Below, in pieces: positions 1-12,289 of a stretch of DNA of 64,000 nucleotides (position 1 is its first letter; the number at the start of each line of letters is the position of its first letter). Location of the stretch: NCBI GenBank assembly GCA_012845835.1, contig JABAKD010000016.1, positions 881,343-945,342 of the forward strand. Direction: 5' to 3'. A program made the position numbers and the translations under genes. The notes beneath the pieces were generated by a model. The model had not been told where the DNA came from and ran no database searches. It worked only from the letters and a program-made list of their open reading frames with translations. The stretch is from Undaria pinnatifida. Taxonomy: Eukaryota; Sar; Phaeophyceae; Laminariales; Alariaceae.

Positions 1-330
1 ACGAATACTGCTTTAGAGAATTGTCTCGTCATGTATACACCGATTTCCTGGTTGTACTCGCCCACATGACGGGTCCTCCTGCCATACAGCTCTGAAAGCC
101 GCCCCGCTTCCATTGTTGATTGCGCAGCCAGTCTCTGCGCCTTAGCTCCGATTCTGATGGACCCTCCGTCCCGGAAGAAGAAATAGCCCAAGGTTTTTTC
201 GAGGGCGATCACGAAAGCCGTTGATGTCAATACTGGTTCTCCGCCGCTGCGTGCGAATTTGAAAGGTCTTCCCACGGGGTTTGCCAGCGGTGGTTCTTAC
301 GATACATTGTGAACCTCCATTAGCTCACGT
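1..330 (-). pseudogene. Ty1/copia RNase H fragment, running off the window start
   Basis: Read on the - strand, this stretch stays open to the window edge. It holds the late-RNase H pattern of stramenopile-type copia polyproteins: a Gly-Gly-Ser segment, then GAKAQRLAAQSTMEAG, where copia elements usually have a Lys/Gln-containing segment followed by S-T-x-E-A-E. The Glu-Ala-Glu is changed to Glu-Ala-Gly, so a conserved acidic residue is lost. It lies downstream, in - strand sense, of a copia protease remnant at 1543-1949, with a minisatellite between them. Homology is judged by motif memory. The rest of the domain is outside the window. Confidence 0.5.
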
Positions 331-399
331 CCGTTCTCGGTGTTGAGCTTGGCTCGATAACATAGCTCATGAGCAGCTGGTGCGACCTAGGGTGAAGCG

Positions 400-1505
400 G
401 ATTTTGTCGTTCCGTCGATCCCTAGTAGTGATGGTCCAAATGATGTTCCGGTGGTCCCAGATGACGATGATCCAGCGACCACCATTATACTGCTGTTTCA
501 ATTGGTACTCCGACGATCCAAAAAGACGTTGATCCAACGATCCCCACATGTAGCTCCTCCGGCAAGCTTAGGCGATGGCAATCCAGTGGCCCCAGGCTGT
601 GATGCTCTGCAGTGCAATGATCATCCAGTGATGCCTAGCGCTGATGAACCGATGACCTCACATCGTTGTGATCCGCCTCGGGCGATGTTGTTCCGCGGAG
701 TGGTTCTTGTTGTTGAATAACAATAAAAGGTTTCCTGATCCGAGACCCGAAGTGTCTATGTCGGCGTTGGCGAAACCCATGCTCTTAGCCGGGGATATTC
801 CTCGGTCCAAGGGGTTTTCCCGCGGTGTTCTCTCCGTGAGATTGAGTATCGGAATAGGGGTGAGCTCGTCGTACGCCACCTCAAAGGTGCCCTCGGTGAA
901 GGTTCCTTCGGCGGTTGAGCCAGATATTGTACTGGCAGCAACGTGATGCTGTGCACCCAGTGTGATCTAAATCCAAGTAGGCGATGCAACCCCGGGCGAA
1001 CCACCCCGGGAAACCCCGGGTAAACTTGCAGCTGCGGCTCCTGGCGATGTCGCTTCAGCTCCTGATGAGAATGCTCCAGGCCCTGGTGAATACTCTCCAG
1101 TTGATGATGATTCTCTAGCAAGTGGTGATGACACTCTTGGTCCTATGAAGATAATGTTCCAGCTGTCGTTGATACTCCAGTCCATGGTGACGATGCTCTT
1201 GTCCGTGGAGATGGTGCTCCAGCTGTCGCTTGTACTCGAGCACCTGGTGATGACTCTTCTGCCCCTGATGATGATGATGCTCCAATGTTCTCAAGCCATG
1301 GACCTCCAAAGACATCGAAATATGCCAATGCTCCGATGATTTCAGATGATCATGATCAAATGATTTCTAGCAATGACACCATGTCAATCCCAGGCGGTGC
1401 TGCCTCAGCGACCGCAGGAGAAGATGCTCCAGTGGCCCCAGTCTTTGGCGCGTTGGCGATCCCAGGAAACGAAGCTTCGCTGCTTGCACCGATCGCAATT
1501 TGAAT
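400..1505 (-). repeat. 30-bp minisatellite inside a copia relic
   Basis: Degenerate 30-bp units are spread over about 1.1 kb and are clearest at 1030-1270. The period is ten codons, so both strands give decapeptide repeats: Ala-Pro-Gly-Asp-Asp type on + and Ser-Pro-Gly-Ala type on -. The flanking copia relics read on the - strand, so the Ser-Pro-Gly-Ala reading is the more likely original one. Stops and frame changes show decay. A homologous array lies at 48240-48990 in the same orientation. Confidence 0.65.
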
Positions 1506-1542
1506 AGCATCAAACCCAAGCATTATTCCCGTTGCTGAAACG

Positions 1543-1949
1543 TCACCACGACCCCACCGTTCCACTGGAGAGGTTAATTTCCTCGACGATGGTGGTGACC
1601 TTCAGCTCGGTTGACAAGGGGGAAGAGAAAGCGTTGCGCCCCAGGCCTGAAACGAACCGCTCCGTTGACACGGAGGAAGAGAAGACGTTGCGCTCCAGGC
1701 CTGGAACGAACAATCTGGGAAACCGCACGAGATGCTTCTTGCCGGTCTGGTCGACGATGGTGCCTTAGAGGATACCCGGTGCAGTTTCCCGTAGCTCGTT
1801 GTGCCAGCAGTCACGATCGTTTTCGGTTCGCCCAGCGGCGCGTAGTTCTTCAGCCGGTCCTTGAACCCGGGATTCAGTGTGTCATCCGGAAGGTGTTCTA
1901 TTGCACCCCTGTCTACCAGCATCGTGGTCTGCAGCTGTTGGGCAGTCAT
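1543..1949 (-). pseudogene. Ty1/copia aspartic protease region, decayed
   Basis: The - strand frame resembles the copia retropepsin core. It has a hydrophobic MLVD followed by R-G-A where D-S-G-A is expected, then H-x-x-D-D, an N-P-G-F segment and a T-I-V-T-A-G strand. In another frame just downstream there is a V-P-G-L-x-R-N-x-F-S motif, a typical copia segment after the protease. That motif is duplicated in tandem (about 1620-1710) and a frameshift separates it from the core. The DSG-to-DRG change would abolish catalysis. Confidence 0.55.
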
Positions 1950-3020
1950 GACCGTCCACTGAACCCCGTGCTGGTGCTGACGAGGTTGCTATTGCCGCTA
2001 CTGAAGTCTCCTATGCTGGCAGCCTTTCGTACTCGAAGTCGTATTCTCGATCATAGAACAGTCTTGAACAGCAGCTATTCGAACTTGTGGTCCTGCAGCA
2101 GGCCTCCTTAGCGCGGCAGCTTCGGGAAGATGGCCTTGATACGCAGAAGGAAGTTCAAGTTTGATTAGCGATGCCAACGTACAGCCAAAAATACCGTCTT
2201 CGGAGTAGATATCTCGTACAGCAGCTAAGTTCGTCGAACTCGATGCGGATTAGTTTTGTAACTTACAAGGGCTCCGCATGGGTGCCGGCATATGCTTCGG
2301 GTAGGGCAGGGCAGCACTTCGAATTGTTCGATTCAATACTTGGTAGAGTGAAAAAAGTCCCCACACACAATTATACCCTACACGTACAGCATGCAAGGTA
2401 ATGCCAAGAGTTCGATAGAGACTTACAATCATAACAATGTACTACTATGGATAGCTACCGTTTTTTATTGAACTCGATTCCGAGCTTCATTTATTTGATT
2501 TCGATCGGATAAATCCGACCACACGCCGACTGGCCCTTTAGTCTGGCGACGAAACTTTTCGAGCGCGTTCCTTATGATATTTTAACTCAATCAAGCATCC
2601 TGGGCCAGTAAGGTGACTGACCATGCCCGCTGCGTGTTCTCTTCGTAGCCACTGAGAGACGCGTACTGAGCCAGCTTCTGAAATATACAATGCATGATAT
2701 AATATTATCATCTTGATCCGAGCCTTCCAGATCGACTGTCTGTTTATTGTCTGATCGTTTAGAAACGTGCTGACGTTGTTCCAGGCGCGAAACACGGTGG
2801 TATGACTGCCTTCGTCATTCAATTTCTCGAATGTCATTGCAATGCTGCTGCTTGTTGCTAGATGTGTAGATCGCTCACTTTTTGTAGATACAGTACGCGA
2901 CTACAGCGCTTACGATTTTGACAGCGAAGTGTTTAAGACTCGAGTTTTATTAGACGAAAAAAAAACATGTCAGTTTTGTCTGGTCGCTTACTGGACAGGA
3001 TTCACAATACACAAAGTAGG
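1950..3020. other. No confident gene; unassigned region
   Basis: Apart from the repeat at 2262-2415, no family is recognised here. The - strand holds a 99-codon frame (2837-2538). In it a good acceptor (pyrimidine-rich, ending TTTCAG, near 2680) precedes a short open stretch, which could be an exon. No protein family is recognised. Confidence 0.3.
2262..2415. repeat. Dispersed repeat, copy 1 (partner at 62683-62810)
   Basis: The block beginning with CAAGGGCTCCGCATGGG and running through CTTCGGGTAGGGCAGGGCAG recurs at 62686 in the same orientation. Both copies are followed by a short AATGCCAAGAGTT segment about 60-80 bp later. In this copy the central GCATGGGCGG hairpin is degraded. Confidence 0.65.
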
Positions 3021-3022
3021 CG

Positions 3023-4110
3023 TCACCCGGGCACGATAGGGTCACATGCCGGGTCGGAATCCATCCACACATGATACCTCCCCGCACGGTGTGGAAATCC
3101 CAACCCCACCCGCCGACTTTCTGATTGGCCATGGTTAGCATGTTGAACCAGCTCCACCTCGGGAGGATATAGGGTCCCATCCCCGGTGGAGAGGTCGTTC
3201 CACCTCTCTAAAACTTCCATCAACCGGGGAAACTCGGGTCGACACCACCCTGCACGGTGAGAAAACCCCAATCCCGTTGGATCATGGCTGATTGGTTCGA
3301 GCTCCACAGCGCCGTCCTAGGCGGATAGAGGCCCATCAAAGGGGGGCATTTCCGTCGCACAAAGGGAAGATAGGGTCCCATCCCCGATTCATGAATCTCC
3401 CGCATCTCTACAGCTCCAAAAGCACGGGAACAATAACGATGACCTGCCGTGTCGACACTACCCCGCACGACGTGCATATTCGCTTTCCGCTGATTGGCTG
3501 GGGCTCGGACATAAGGGCAACGCCACCATGGGAGGATGAAGAGTCCTGTGCCCGTTTCAGAAATCCTGATAAACCGGGGACGATAACCAATTTCTCCCGC
3601 GGGTCGACACAGCCCTGCCCGATGGTGCGACAATCATCTATTATTCACATTGGCTTATCGTTGATTGGCTGTGCGGCTCGTAGAGCCAGGGACACCTGGG
3701 GAGGAGATAGACCAGCAAACGGGCGGGGGTGTTTCGATGCACCCGATGAGGATAGGGCCCCATCGCCGTTCCAGAAATCCTCCCATACCCCATCAACCCC
3801 AACAAACCGGGGACGAAAACCGACTTCTCCCGGGTCGACACCACGCCGCCGCATGGTGTGGAAGCCTTAGCTAGCTGAGGTTCGTATACAACGCCAGCAC
3901 CACAGAACGGGGTCCAACCCCGGTTCAGAAACCCTTCAAGGTATTTTCAACTAGAAATAAATGGTACTGCTGACTTTTTATTCGTATACCCCAACCCCGC
4001 GGTACGCGGACATTTCATCTGACCCCCTGCCTCGATACCACCCCGCACATTGTAAACCAACCTTCGATTGATCGGCTCGGCCGGGGTTCGTGGATAGAGG
4101 AAACCACCAC
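3023..4110 (+). repeat. GC-rich degenerate satellite, about 150-230 bp units
   Basis: A unit beginning near GTCGACACCACCCCGCACGG, followed by GTGTGGAAACCCC and a CTGATTGGCTG stretch, recurs at about 3070, 3240, 3450, 3600, 3833 and 4030. Overlapping open frames in all phases are by-products of the GC-rich tandem structure. The same family occurs in reverse complement at 29990-31650. Confidence 0.7.
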
Positions 4111-4260
4111 TCACTAAGAAGTTCAGCAAGTTAAATGATTATCATCACATACTGGCCTGTGATTAGAGAAGTTGTACATGGACCAATTGCATAAATACAG
4201 CAGTCGGTGCAACTTGCTTGGGTATCGTATCATTACAGCAGCAGTAGTACACTTCACTTC

Positions 4261-4611
4261 TTTTCTTTTCCCATCCCATTTATTGTGATGATCGCACTAC
4301 TCTCGCCCTCCCAGTAGTATAACTGGGGGTCATATAGCGGACTCCCCTCCCCCATCCCCACTACGGTACATGCCCTAACTTTTATCGCGAGAATAATTCA
4401 GCATTTTCTTCCCTCTAAGACTCGCGCGAATTGTACGTACCCACGCTGCTAGGCGATTACAGCAGTTAGTCGATAGTTTTTTTCTCGGTTATTTGTGCAA
4501 ATAAATATTGTCAACAAAGCTCATAACGCGGTGGTTATCAAACGCAAGGACCAACGCTAGTAATAGTATTAACAGTGTAACCCCACTAGACCACCGGAGC
4601 GACCGGCTCTA
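4261..4611 (-). mobile_element. SINE-like element, tRNA-derived head, family 1
   Basis: On the - strand the element starts near CCGGTGGTCTAGTGG, which contains a perfect pol III A box (TGGTCTAGTGG, 4593-4583). A degenerate B-box-like segment follows about 60 bp later, then a body of roughly 250 bp and an A-rich end. A second copy at 63502-63839 shares head, body and A-rich tail in the same orientation, and its B box is much better preserved. This is the layout of a tRNA-headed SINE. No flanking target duplication was identified. Confidence 0.6.
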
Positions 4612-4620
4612 TACCACTCA

Positions 4621-4900
4621 CTGCCCCGGTGGCGCATCAGGTTATTCTCGAGCCTGGTATAGGTCAATTTTGTGAGTTCGAATCCCCCTCGTTCGTACTC
4701 GTATAAATTTTCGTTTGGCTTTTTCTTGTGCACTAATTGACTTGCGGAAAGCGCGAGAGCGTGAGTTAGCAACACTCGATGAAAAATCGACGGTCGGTGG
4801 GTGCTAAACCCTATGCGCAAAGAAAAATGAAGGTAATAACCGGGAGGGGGGGGAGGATGACACCTGTGATCACGGCTTGTATGTCCAGAAGCTGGAAAAT
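4621..4900 (+). mobile_element. SINE-like element, tRNA-derived head, family 2
   Basis: A + strand pol III promoter pair is visible: A box TGGCGCATCAGG at 4630-4641 and B box GAGTTCGAATCCC at 4674-4686, spaced as in tRNA genes. The acceptor and anticodon arms do not fold as a functional tRNA. The body shares segments with 28745-29035, including ACTTGCGGAAAGC and a GGGAGG...ACACCTGTG stretch. It lies head to head with the family 1 element. Confidence 0.5.
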
Positions 4901-4960
4901 AGAAGTGAGCAAAAACAATCAGCAATCAGCAGCAAAGAGCACGTCAAGTACGAAGCAACA

Positions 4961-5690
4961 CAAAATTATTTGTCAGTTACGTACCAACACGACCGCTTGC
5001 ACTTGACCGGCAAACGATTACAGCAACGGAGTCAGGGACCCCAGCAACAACAAAGCACACCGCCTATATTTCTCCAAAGAGTCTTCTCGGGAGAAAAAAA
5101 CACCCAAAAAACGACGCGATGCCGGGACGAATGCATGCCACTCACTGGTTTCTTCCGTGGATATTGTCTACTTACTACGACCTTCGCGTGGTGCAGCTTA
5201 ACAACAGGAGGAACTGTTATTTTTCACTTTGTTTTTTGTGTCTAAGATGTATTCCCTATACTTTAGTACACCTTCCCCCATGCCCAAAAAAAATGTCACA
5301 GACCAAAAGTATGTCGTGCGTAATAGAGCATCGCTGCGTATGGTCTTACTCGCACGTACCTATAGTACGTGCACGAGAGTACGAACCATGTCGATTCGCC
5401 CGAACATGTATAATACCACCCTCGAAGCCCCGGGGATGCAGCCGCTCGCAATGCTGCTGTTTGGCTTTTTCTGGGGCAGTACTCGTAACCACTACTATCT
5501 CCTCTTTGTTTTAGTCATGCGTCCGCTTGCCACGTCTATATCCATGTATGTACGTGTACCTACCGAAATTTAATAAACATATTTCTATTAATACTATGAT
5601 ACCTACCGCAGTGCCATGGGGATTTTTTTTACAGTAAATATTATTTTTTTTGACAAAATATTACGTCAACTTAGAAAAAATATCTTGCCA
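4961..5690. other. No recognisable gene
   Basis: Open frames of up to 131 codons exist on the + strand, but none shows a recognised domain or convincing splice sites. Composition shifts to AT-rich after 5560. Nothing further is seen. Confidence 0.3.
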
Positions 5691-5694
5691 AGTT

Positions 5695-7110
5695 TTATTT
5701 TATCAACCTCTCCATACATCAAGATCCCAAAAATAACTGGATAGTACCGTTCAAAATACATTTTTTTGCGCGCTTTTCGCTTGTCTCGCTCAGCATCCAT
5801 TCGCGTTCACGTCGAGGTGCTGAACGGATTGACCAGCAACAACAACAGTCAGTAGCTAGCGCAATTCTTGCAACCACACAACAAAGCGTTCAAAACACCA
5901 CTACCTTCATAATCACACCTACCTTTGGAAGTGAATCCACGTTTTGCTTGTGGGGATAAATATACATGGAGTTCGTGTGGGATATTTTTATGCGGTCCTG
6001 AAAGATGGATCGTTTATCGCAGACCAATATAATATAATATACGGAACGACTTTTCGGAGCGGCGACGAAAAAGACTGACAAAACATTGTTTGTCGTACTG
6101 CGATTTTTAAAAGCGACCACTCCGTTCGTTGTGTTTATTTTCTGCTTTTGTTATGGTCTCTGGTCTGTTTTGTTGTGTTCTCGTACCCGGTACGCTAGCA
6201 TTTCACTTGATTCATACCTTGATTAATTGCGCATGTTTGGTTTACTCTGTCTCACTGTCTGTGTCACGTACTAATAAGTTTTATCTCTCTAGGATGAAGA
6301 ATCGGCACGCACACTGGGTGTAATGGTGTCGTTGGGTAGGGAACGGCCCCCCGCGAAGACAACGAACGTTCGAACAAAGGTATTTAACCGTGGAATCTGA
6401 TTTCGAAAAGCAACGACATTGCAGTCGTACGACAATAGGCCAAACGCTTCGAGGTGTGACCATGAAAAAAGTGTTGTGGAGACGAAATAAATAGCCAAAA
6501 TTTGGAAATGATGCCAACTTGGAAATAAACGTTCTCCAATATGTTTTTTTCGTTCAAGCTCTGCATATGCCAAGATCCAAGAATAGCTCGGGCGTATACC
6601 GCCCGAAATACAAAAAAATTGCGCACTTCTCGCTTGCCTCGCTTTATGCCCACGTACCCGCTCTCGGCCAAGTGTGGAACGGATACGGCAGGGCGAGGGG
6701 CGTTTGACCCGTCCCCCGAGGACGTGTTTCGTTCCTTCAAGCCCTGCAGACGCCAAGCAAAACAAACAAACGCTCAAGCCCTGCAGACATCAAGCAAAAC
6801 AAACGTTCGAGAGTATGCTACCGCAAAATTCGAAACATTAGCAACTACCGTATGGGAATGATGCCAATTTTGTAAATCATTCAGGCGCTGCAGATATTAA
6901 GATACAACCAAAATATCAGGAATTCCTCCTCGACATGCGATATTTTTGCAACTTCTCGCTTGTCTCGCACTCGGCATCCGTTCGCGTTCACGTCGGTGTG
7001 CGAAACGGACACGGCAGGGCGAGGGGCATTGGAGCCGCCCCCCGAAGCCGGCGCTCGAACGAAGCTATTTGACCGAGAATTCCAGTTCCGCGAATCGCAT
7101 ACTTTGACCG
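5695..7110 (+). repeat. Degenerate tandem repeat, about 360-bp units
   Basis: Three partial copies share an ordered set of words: a CAAGATCC/AAAATA segment, TTCTCGCTTGTCTCGC, GCATCC.TTCGCG, ACGGCAGGGCGAGGGGC, and a CCCCCCGAAG...CGAACGAA segment. Copies begin near 5710, 6540 and 6890, with an additional partial unit at 6335-6440. Divergence is high, so this is old. Confidence 0.55.
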
Positions 7111-7189
7111 AGACGAAAAAAAACTCCAGACCGAATCCCCGAAAATAAGAATGATCTTATATACCCTGGTATATATTTATTCGCTATCC

Positions 7190-8300
7190 GGCGCGGATTA
7201 TTGCGAGTAACAGCCGAACTGAAAGCTCGGTAATATTGGCTGTATGTGCTGTTTTGAATATGCACAACAAAGTTCCAAACTACTGCAACAACAGCTGTGC
7301 AGAAGCACTTGACCATCATTGCATGAGTTTGATGTTGTATCGCTCGGCGTCCGATTCTTTATAGAGGTACAGTTCCTCGTGGATTTCAAGTATGCAAGCG
7401 AGAGCGTGATATATACAGCAGCTGTTTTGTGGGGTTGATGATGTCGTAGTTATAGGAAACCCGAGGCTTGATCTGCCGTCGATCGCGGATTATAAGAACC
7501 CAAACCAGAGCGTGGTACAGCAGTTGCTGTCGTTGAGTTAATATCGCTGTACGGCTCGGAGTTCGTGGCTTTTGATTTAAAGTCCGTCGCAGATTCTTCA
7601 AGCACCTTAACCAGAGCCCCCAACAACCACAGCCGTTCAGTAGTAGTTGTTGTCGTTGAGTTGGTATTGCGGTGCTGCTCGGAGTCCAAGTTTCCGATCT
7701 AAAGCTCGTCATATATTTTACGTGAGCAAAGCAGAGGCCCCAACAACTACAGCCATGCAGCAGTTGTTTTCGCGGGTTGGTGATGTCATACAGCAGCAGT
7801 GCTCGCCGTCAGAGTCCTGCAATCCGCAGTGCTTTGGGGAATACGTGCAACAGACTTCAATAACTGAACTATAGTAGTAGCCGTTATGCCCAACGTCGTT
7901 GTCGACGGTAACTCGAGATCGACGCATCCCAAACTAGGGGTGCTGCAGAAGTTTCTGAGCTCCTAACACGAGGAGCTCAATGTCTCATCCAAAACGTGAC
8001 TTCGAAGACCTTTGTTCCCTCATCCCGACCAACATTTCTATGCGCCAAAGTAGTCTATAGTAGTCCTAAAACATACATACTCGTACGTTTATCGTGCTAA
8101 CCGATATCTCCCATCTTGAGGAGCTCAACCGGTCTGAAACGTTTGGCTCAAAAGGTGCAACCCCTACCGTAGAGTGACTCGATCGACCTTGAAGCCTTCA
8201 GGCTTGTAGATCCACCCCACGTCGTGGAATATGTACAGCAGCCCTTTACCTACGCACAGTAGCAGCGGTTGTCGTGACGTATCATATATATATAGCTGGA
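7190..8300 (+). repeat. CAG-rich degenerate tandem repeat
   Basis: Units of roughly 115-135 bp share TACAGCAGTTGTTGTCG, GTTGGTGATGTC and GCTCGGAGTC words at about 7420, 7514, 7640 and 7755. A more decayed extension reaches about 8300. Open frames here are repeat by-products. Confidence 0.5.
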
Positions 8301-8399
8301 TGGCGATCTGAAGGTTTTTCGTTTGTCATCGTGTACTTCAGCAGCAGTAGTAGGCGACTTTCGTTATGTTCTCTCGTAACCTACACGCAATAAAGTACC

Positions 8400-9595
8400 A
8401 ATACATCGAGAAAGCAGTATTAATAGTAGCAGTCCTCGTTGCTTGTATTTTTAACTCTGGTCTTTTCCGAGGTATCAGCATTCCTGGTCACGGAATCCTG
8501 GCCAGTAGTCCAGTCTGACGATCCGTGGTCTTGCAGGAAAAGCAACTCACAGCAGGTAGGTCTGGGCGCATCTGTTAGCCCCTGCTGACATAGTCTTAGC
8601 TCGGGAATACGGCGTGTGCCGATACCCGCGGTTATAGAATTAGCGTGCATTCTCTGCATCGATCGTTTTTTGATCCGTCGGCATTCTGATTAATCTACCT
8701 GGCGACCTTTCCCGCCACCGACGTCTGTCGTTTGAGTGCCATCCTCTGGAAGATTTTCACGACCAAGCTGCCGTTGAACCGCCCAGCGGGGTGGTCGATA
8801 GTCTGCAACTGGAGGGCGTCCAAGCAGACGACGACGAAACCCTGGAGATACTGCGGGCTTGCCTAGAACACGTAGTGAAGGCGAAGACGCTTAAAACCAT
8901 GTGTGCGTGGGGGAGAGCTCTAAAACGCCTGAATCACATCACAGGACCGGCAACAGACCGCGTATCATTGTGACGCTCAACGGAGATCGCGCAAAGGAAT
9001 CGAGCCAATACTTGCTAACTACCCGATACATACCGCCAACAGGTATGCATTCACGTTAAATTCTATTGCTTGAAGGCATACAGAACAGACACCAATATAT
9101 TGAGGACGTAGCACCGTTAAGAACGTTCGCGAGGTGCTTCAGGACGTAGAACGGCGGAACAGAACAGTGGGCAAAGGAGGATACGAATCTAGGTATGTAG
9201 GTGGACTAAAGGCAGGGACAGTGAACAAGCCATATCGCTCTTGACACATTCATGTTCCAACGCCAATTAAACCAACTGATGAGATCATCGACGATTGCCG
9301 ACCAATCATGACACAAAATAGCTTGGCCGTGACCTACCTGCACTGCCGTGTGCGCGGAGGTGGTGCTCTCTGTTAAGAAAGGTTAACGCCTGCCAAGACA
9401 GACAGCGCTGGAACGTGGACGATTTGCTTAGTCTATGGATGCAGCTAAGGAGCACACGGACCCGTCGAGAAAACCGTAACCTGGCTGGATTTTCATCCTC
9501 TGGGTCCGGTCCTCGCTTGTAACGGCGTGGGTAAGGCACGAAATTTTGCCACAAGTCCTTTTGCCTTCCTCTGGAATTCGCGTCGCTAAGCGTGT
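8400..9595. other. No confident gene; one unassigned short frame
   Basis: A 60-codon + strand frame at 8791-8973 has coding-like composition (acidic helix, then Lys/Arg-rich end), but no family or splice structure could be assigned. The rest of the interval shows no recognisable feature. Confidence 0.25.
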
Positions 9596-9599
9596 TTCG

Positions 9600-11500
9600 T
9601 CGAAAATGTGTCTAACGCGATTGGGTGTAGGTCACGTCCTAGGCTGGGTTTACCTATGTTGATACTTTCGTGCCGTTGCGTCGCCTGAAATTTGACTGTG
9701 TTGTTGCGGGCGGTGCTGGTTATGTAAATCGTGGGGGGTGTGCTCATTCCTTCATGCCATCGCCCGGATCAGCGTTTCCTTTATGTCGCTGCGGAGGGTT
9801 TCCTATATTGATAGTTGTACTAAGCCGTGAGCGCTGAGAGAAATTGATGGGCCGAAAAAACAGACAACCTATTGATGCGGTTTTCGTTTGTGTGAAGGCG
9901 GCAAAGGTAGGGGAGTCAAGTTACTAAACACGCCTACCGCACGAATTGGCGTATTTTAATGCCTTTGTTGTCATGTTGTGACCTGCTTGCGAATAAGGCG
10001 CGGCTGGGGCTAGGGGGACGGGGGGAGGGGGAGGGTAATGGTTGCTGTTGTGTCCATCCCTTCATTCCGTTGTGTCGCCTTAATATTTACAACATTGTCT
10101 TGAACTGTGCTAGGGCGGTGGGCTCTAAGTAAAGTTGTGGTCATGCTTTGCTTTGGGGCAGGGTGTAGAGTTGCAATGTCTTCAGACGCCGAAGCCATGG
10201 TCTGCGACTTTTTCGGTTGTTGTTGCGGCAGGTCTCGTAGCCGTTATGTAACACCAAGTGCAGGGCGCTGACGTAGACTGCGCTCGTCTTTTATTCTCCT
10301 GATGCGTTCGCCGCTTGGGTCGTTGTCGTCATGTAAAAGTTGATCCTCTGGGGAGGGGGGGGGTATTCGTACGCCTTCTCCCGTTAGCCTAGATATCGGC
10401 GGCATTATATCCATCGGTCGACGACGCACCCTTGGCTGGAATACTACTGTGTTGTATCCGTGGGTGCTTGCGTCGTGGTGTTTGAGTAAACGGTTTTCGT
10501 TTCCGAGGGGGGCGGGCGTGGTTGTTGAGGAGTAAACGGTGGGGGGTTGTGAGGTGGGGGGCGGGGCGGGTATTGCTTGTACGCCTCCATACCGTAGCTT
10601 GTAGATTTAAATGAAGGCTTTTCGTTTGCGTTGTTGCGACGGCTTCCTTGATGTTGACGTCAAAGCAAACTGAGGACGCTGGGAGGATCTGGTATTGTTA
10701 AGTCCATGCCGTAGCCTTGTGCGGGTATTTTTTTGGCTGTTGTCACGGAGGCATTCTTCGTGTTACCGTGGAAGCGATTGGTGGACGCTGGGAGGAGGAT
10801 GTGTGCTTAAGTTCATGCCACCACGACGAAGACGGAACTAGCATTTTATCGTCCAGATGCGGTCGACGTTTGCGCAGTTGTGGTTAAGTAGGCTGTGGGA
10901 GTTTGGGGCGGCCGGGGGGGTGTTGGGGGATGTTATAGCTGCCGCTTGTTCCCAGCTCAAGCGTTGGCGTTATTTTGCTCATAATACGATGACGTCACAT
11001 TGGATTGTTTATTTCTCTGTTGCGTATGTCGGCGCTTGCGTGGTGACGGTCGACCAAACGGCCGCCGGTTCGGGGGCGAGTGTGCGTCCTACTGAGGTCA
11101 TGCCTCCATGCAGTATCCTTCACTAGCGCTGTGTTAATGGTCGTTTTGGGCGACGCTGGGAGGTGTATGTGTATAGCTACTGTCGTTGCCGGACTAAAGT
11201 GTTGTCCCCTTCTTGCGGTCGGCGCTTTCGTGGTGGTGGCAGAGGGAGTGTCCTTGATTTTGTTGATGAATCCTACAGGAGTGAGCGTTTTTGAGCATGT
11301 TGTATGGCTTTGTTTTTCGTGCGGTTTTGGGCAGGGAGTCGCTTGCAGACCGTAACAGAATTCCTGTTGACGTCACACTCGAGAGGACGTCAACAACATA
11401 TTTTCGCGGGGGAGGGGGGCGGCGGGGAGGGGGTGTGGGGGTGTACTCAGTTCGTGCGTGGCCGTACAACACCCCCGGGGGCGGGGGGGGGGGCTGTACG
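9600..11500 (+). repeat. G-run-rich degenerate repeat with quadruplex-prone clusters
   Basis: Words such as GACGCTGGGAGG, TTCATGCC, GTTGTTGCGGC and CGTTTTCGTTT recur with a loose spacing near 130-160 bp. The + strand carries dense G runs at 10006-10035, 10350-10363, 10506-10570, 11408-11443 and 11476-11493. Several of these clusters hold four or more runs of at least three G with short loops. No coding gene is recognised. Confidence 0.55.
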
Positions 11501-11509
11501 ATCAGTACC

Positions 11510-12280
11510 ATTATACGTTAGAAATATCAACTTCTTTCTCCTTGTCTTAAACAGAGCAATGTCGCCGAGCGCAAGAATTTCGGGCGCGTACATGAATGGA
11601 GAATTGGGTATTAGACTTTATGTGACGTGAAAATGACAAAAAGCATATTTCTAAACCTAATTGGAGGGCTTGAAAGGTTGTACAGCAGTGGGTGCAATTA
11701 CAGCATCACGGCTTGAATCACCGTCCAACATCTTGTGTCAATTTTTCTTGCTGCTCCTAGCTACTACTGCTGTGCTCATGTCTCCCACGTCGTACTTTAT
11801 TTGCTGTGACAACACAGCAGCGCTTCGACGCAACGATAACAAACAGTGTTTTAATGATTGGGTGCTTAGTGTGGAACGAACGAATTCTACGTACAGTATA
11901 GACTCGTGAAATACTTGAACACGCATACAATACTACTTGAATGTCGACTGAAAACGCGTAGAGTAGGCAGCTTATTCAATAGTACCAGGCGTTTTCTCAT
12001 CATTACGACAACGGACTATTTCTGGAGGGTCTAGGTAGAGTGCTTCTCCGCATAGCTCCCATTAGGTAATATTATACTACCATGGAAGATTGTCGTCCAC
12101 GGCTAACTACTAAATTGTCACCGGACTCACAAGGGAGCTTGTCGTCTACGTGGTCTCACCTGGTAGATTCTTTCCCCCCGGGTCTGCAATATGAACAAGT
12201 CAAAGTACAACATATTTAATAGAGGGCCGTTGAAACGCACTTGAAACATACACAAGAGTGGTATCCGGGGCTGCACTGCG
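11510..12280. other. No recognisable gene
   Basis: Only short open frames are present, such as 82 codons at 11661-11909, with no recognised domain. No repeat shared with the rest of the window was noticed. Confidence 0.3.
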
Positions 12281-12289
12281 GAAGCTACC

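Noticed and set aside
3292-3870. 192-codon + strand frame in the GC-rich satellite
   Set aside because: Equally long frames occur in other phases and on the other strand of the same tandem repeat, and the units diverge without preserving any frame.
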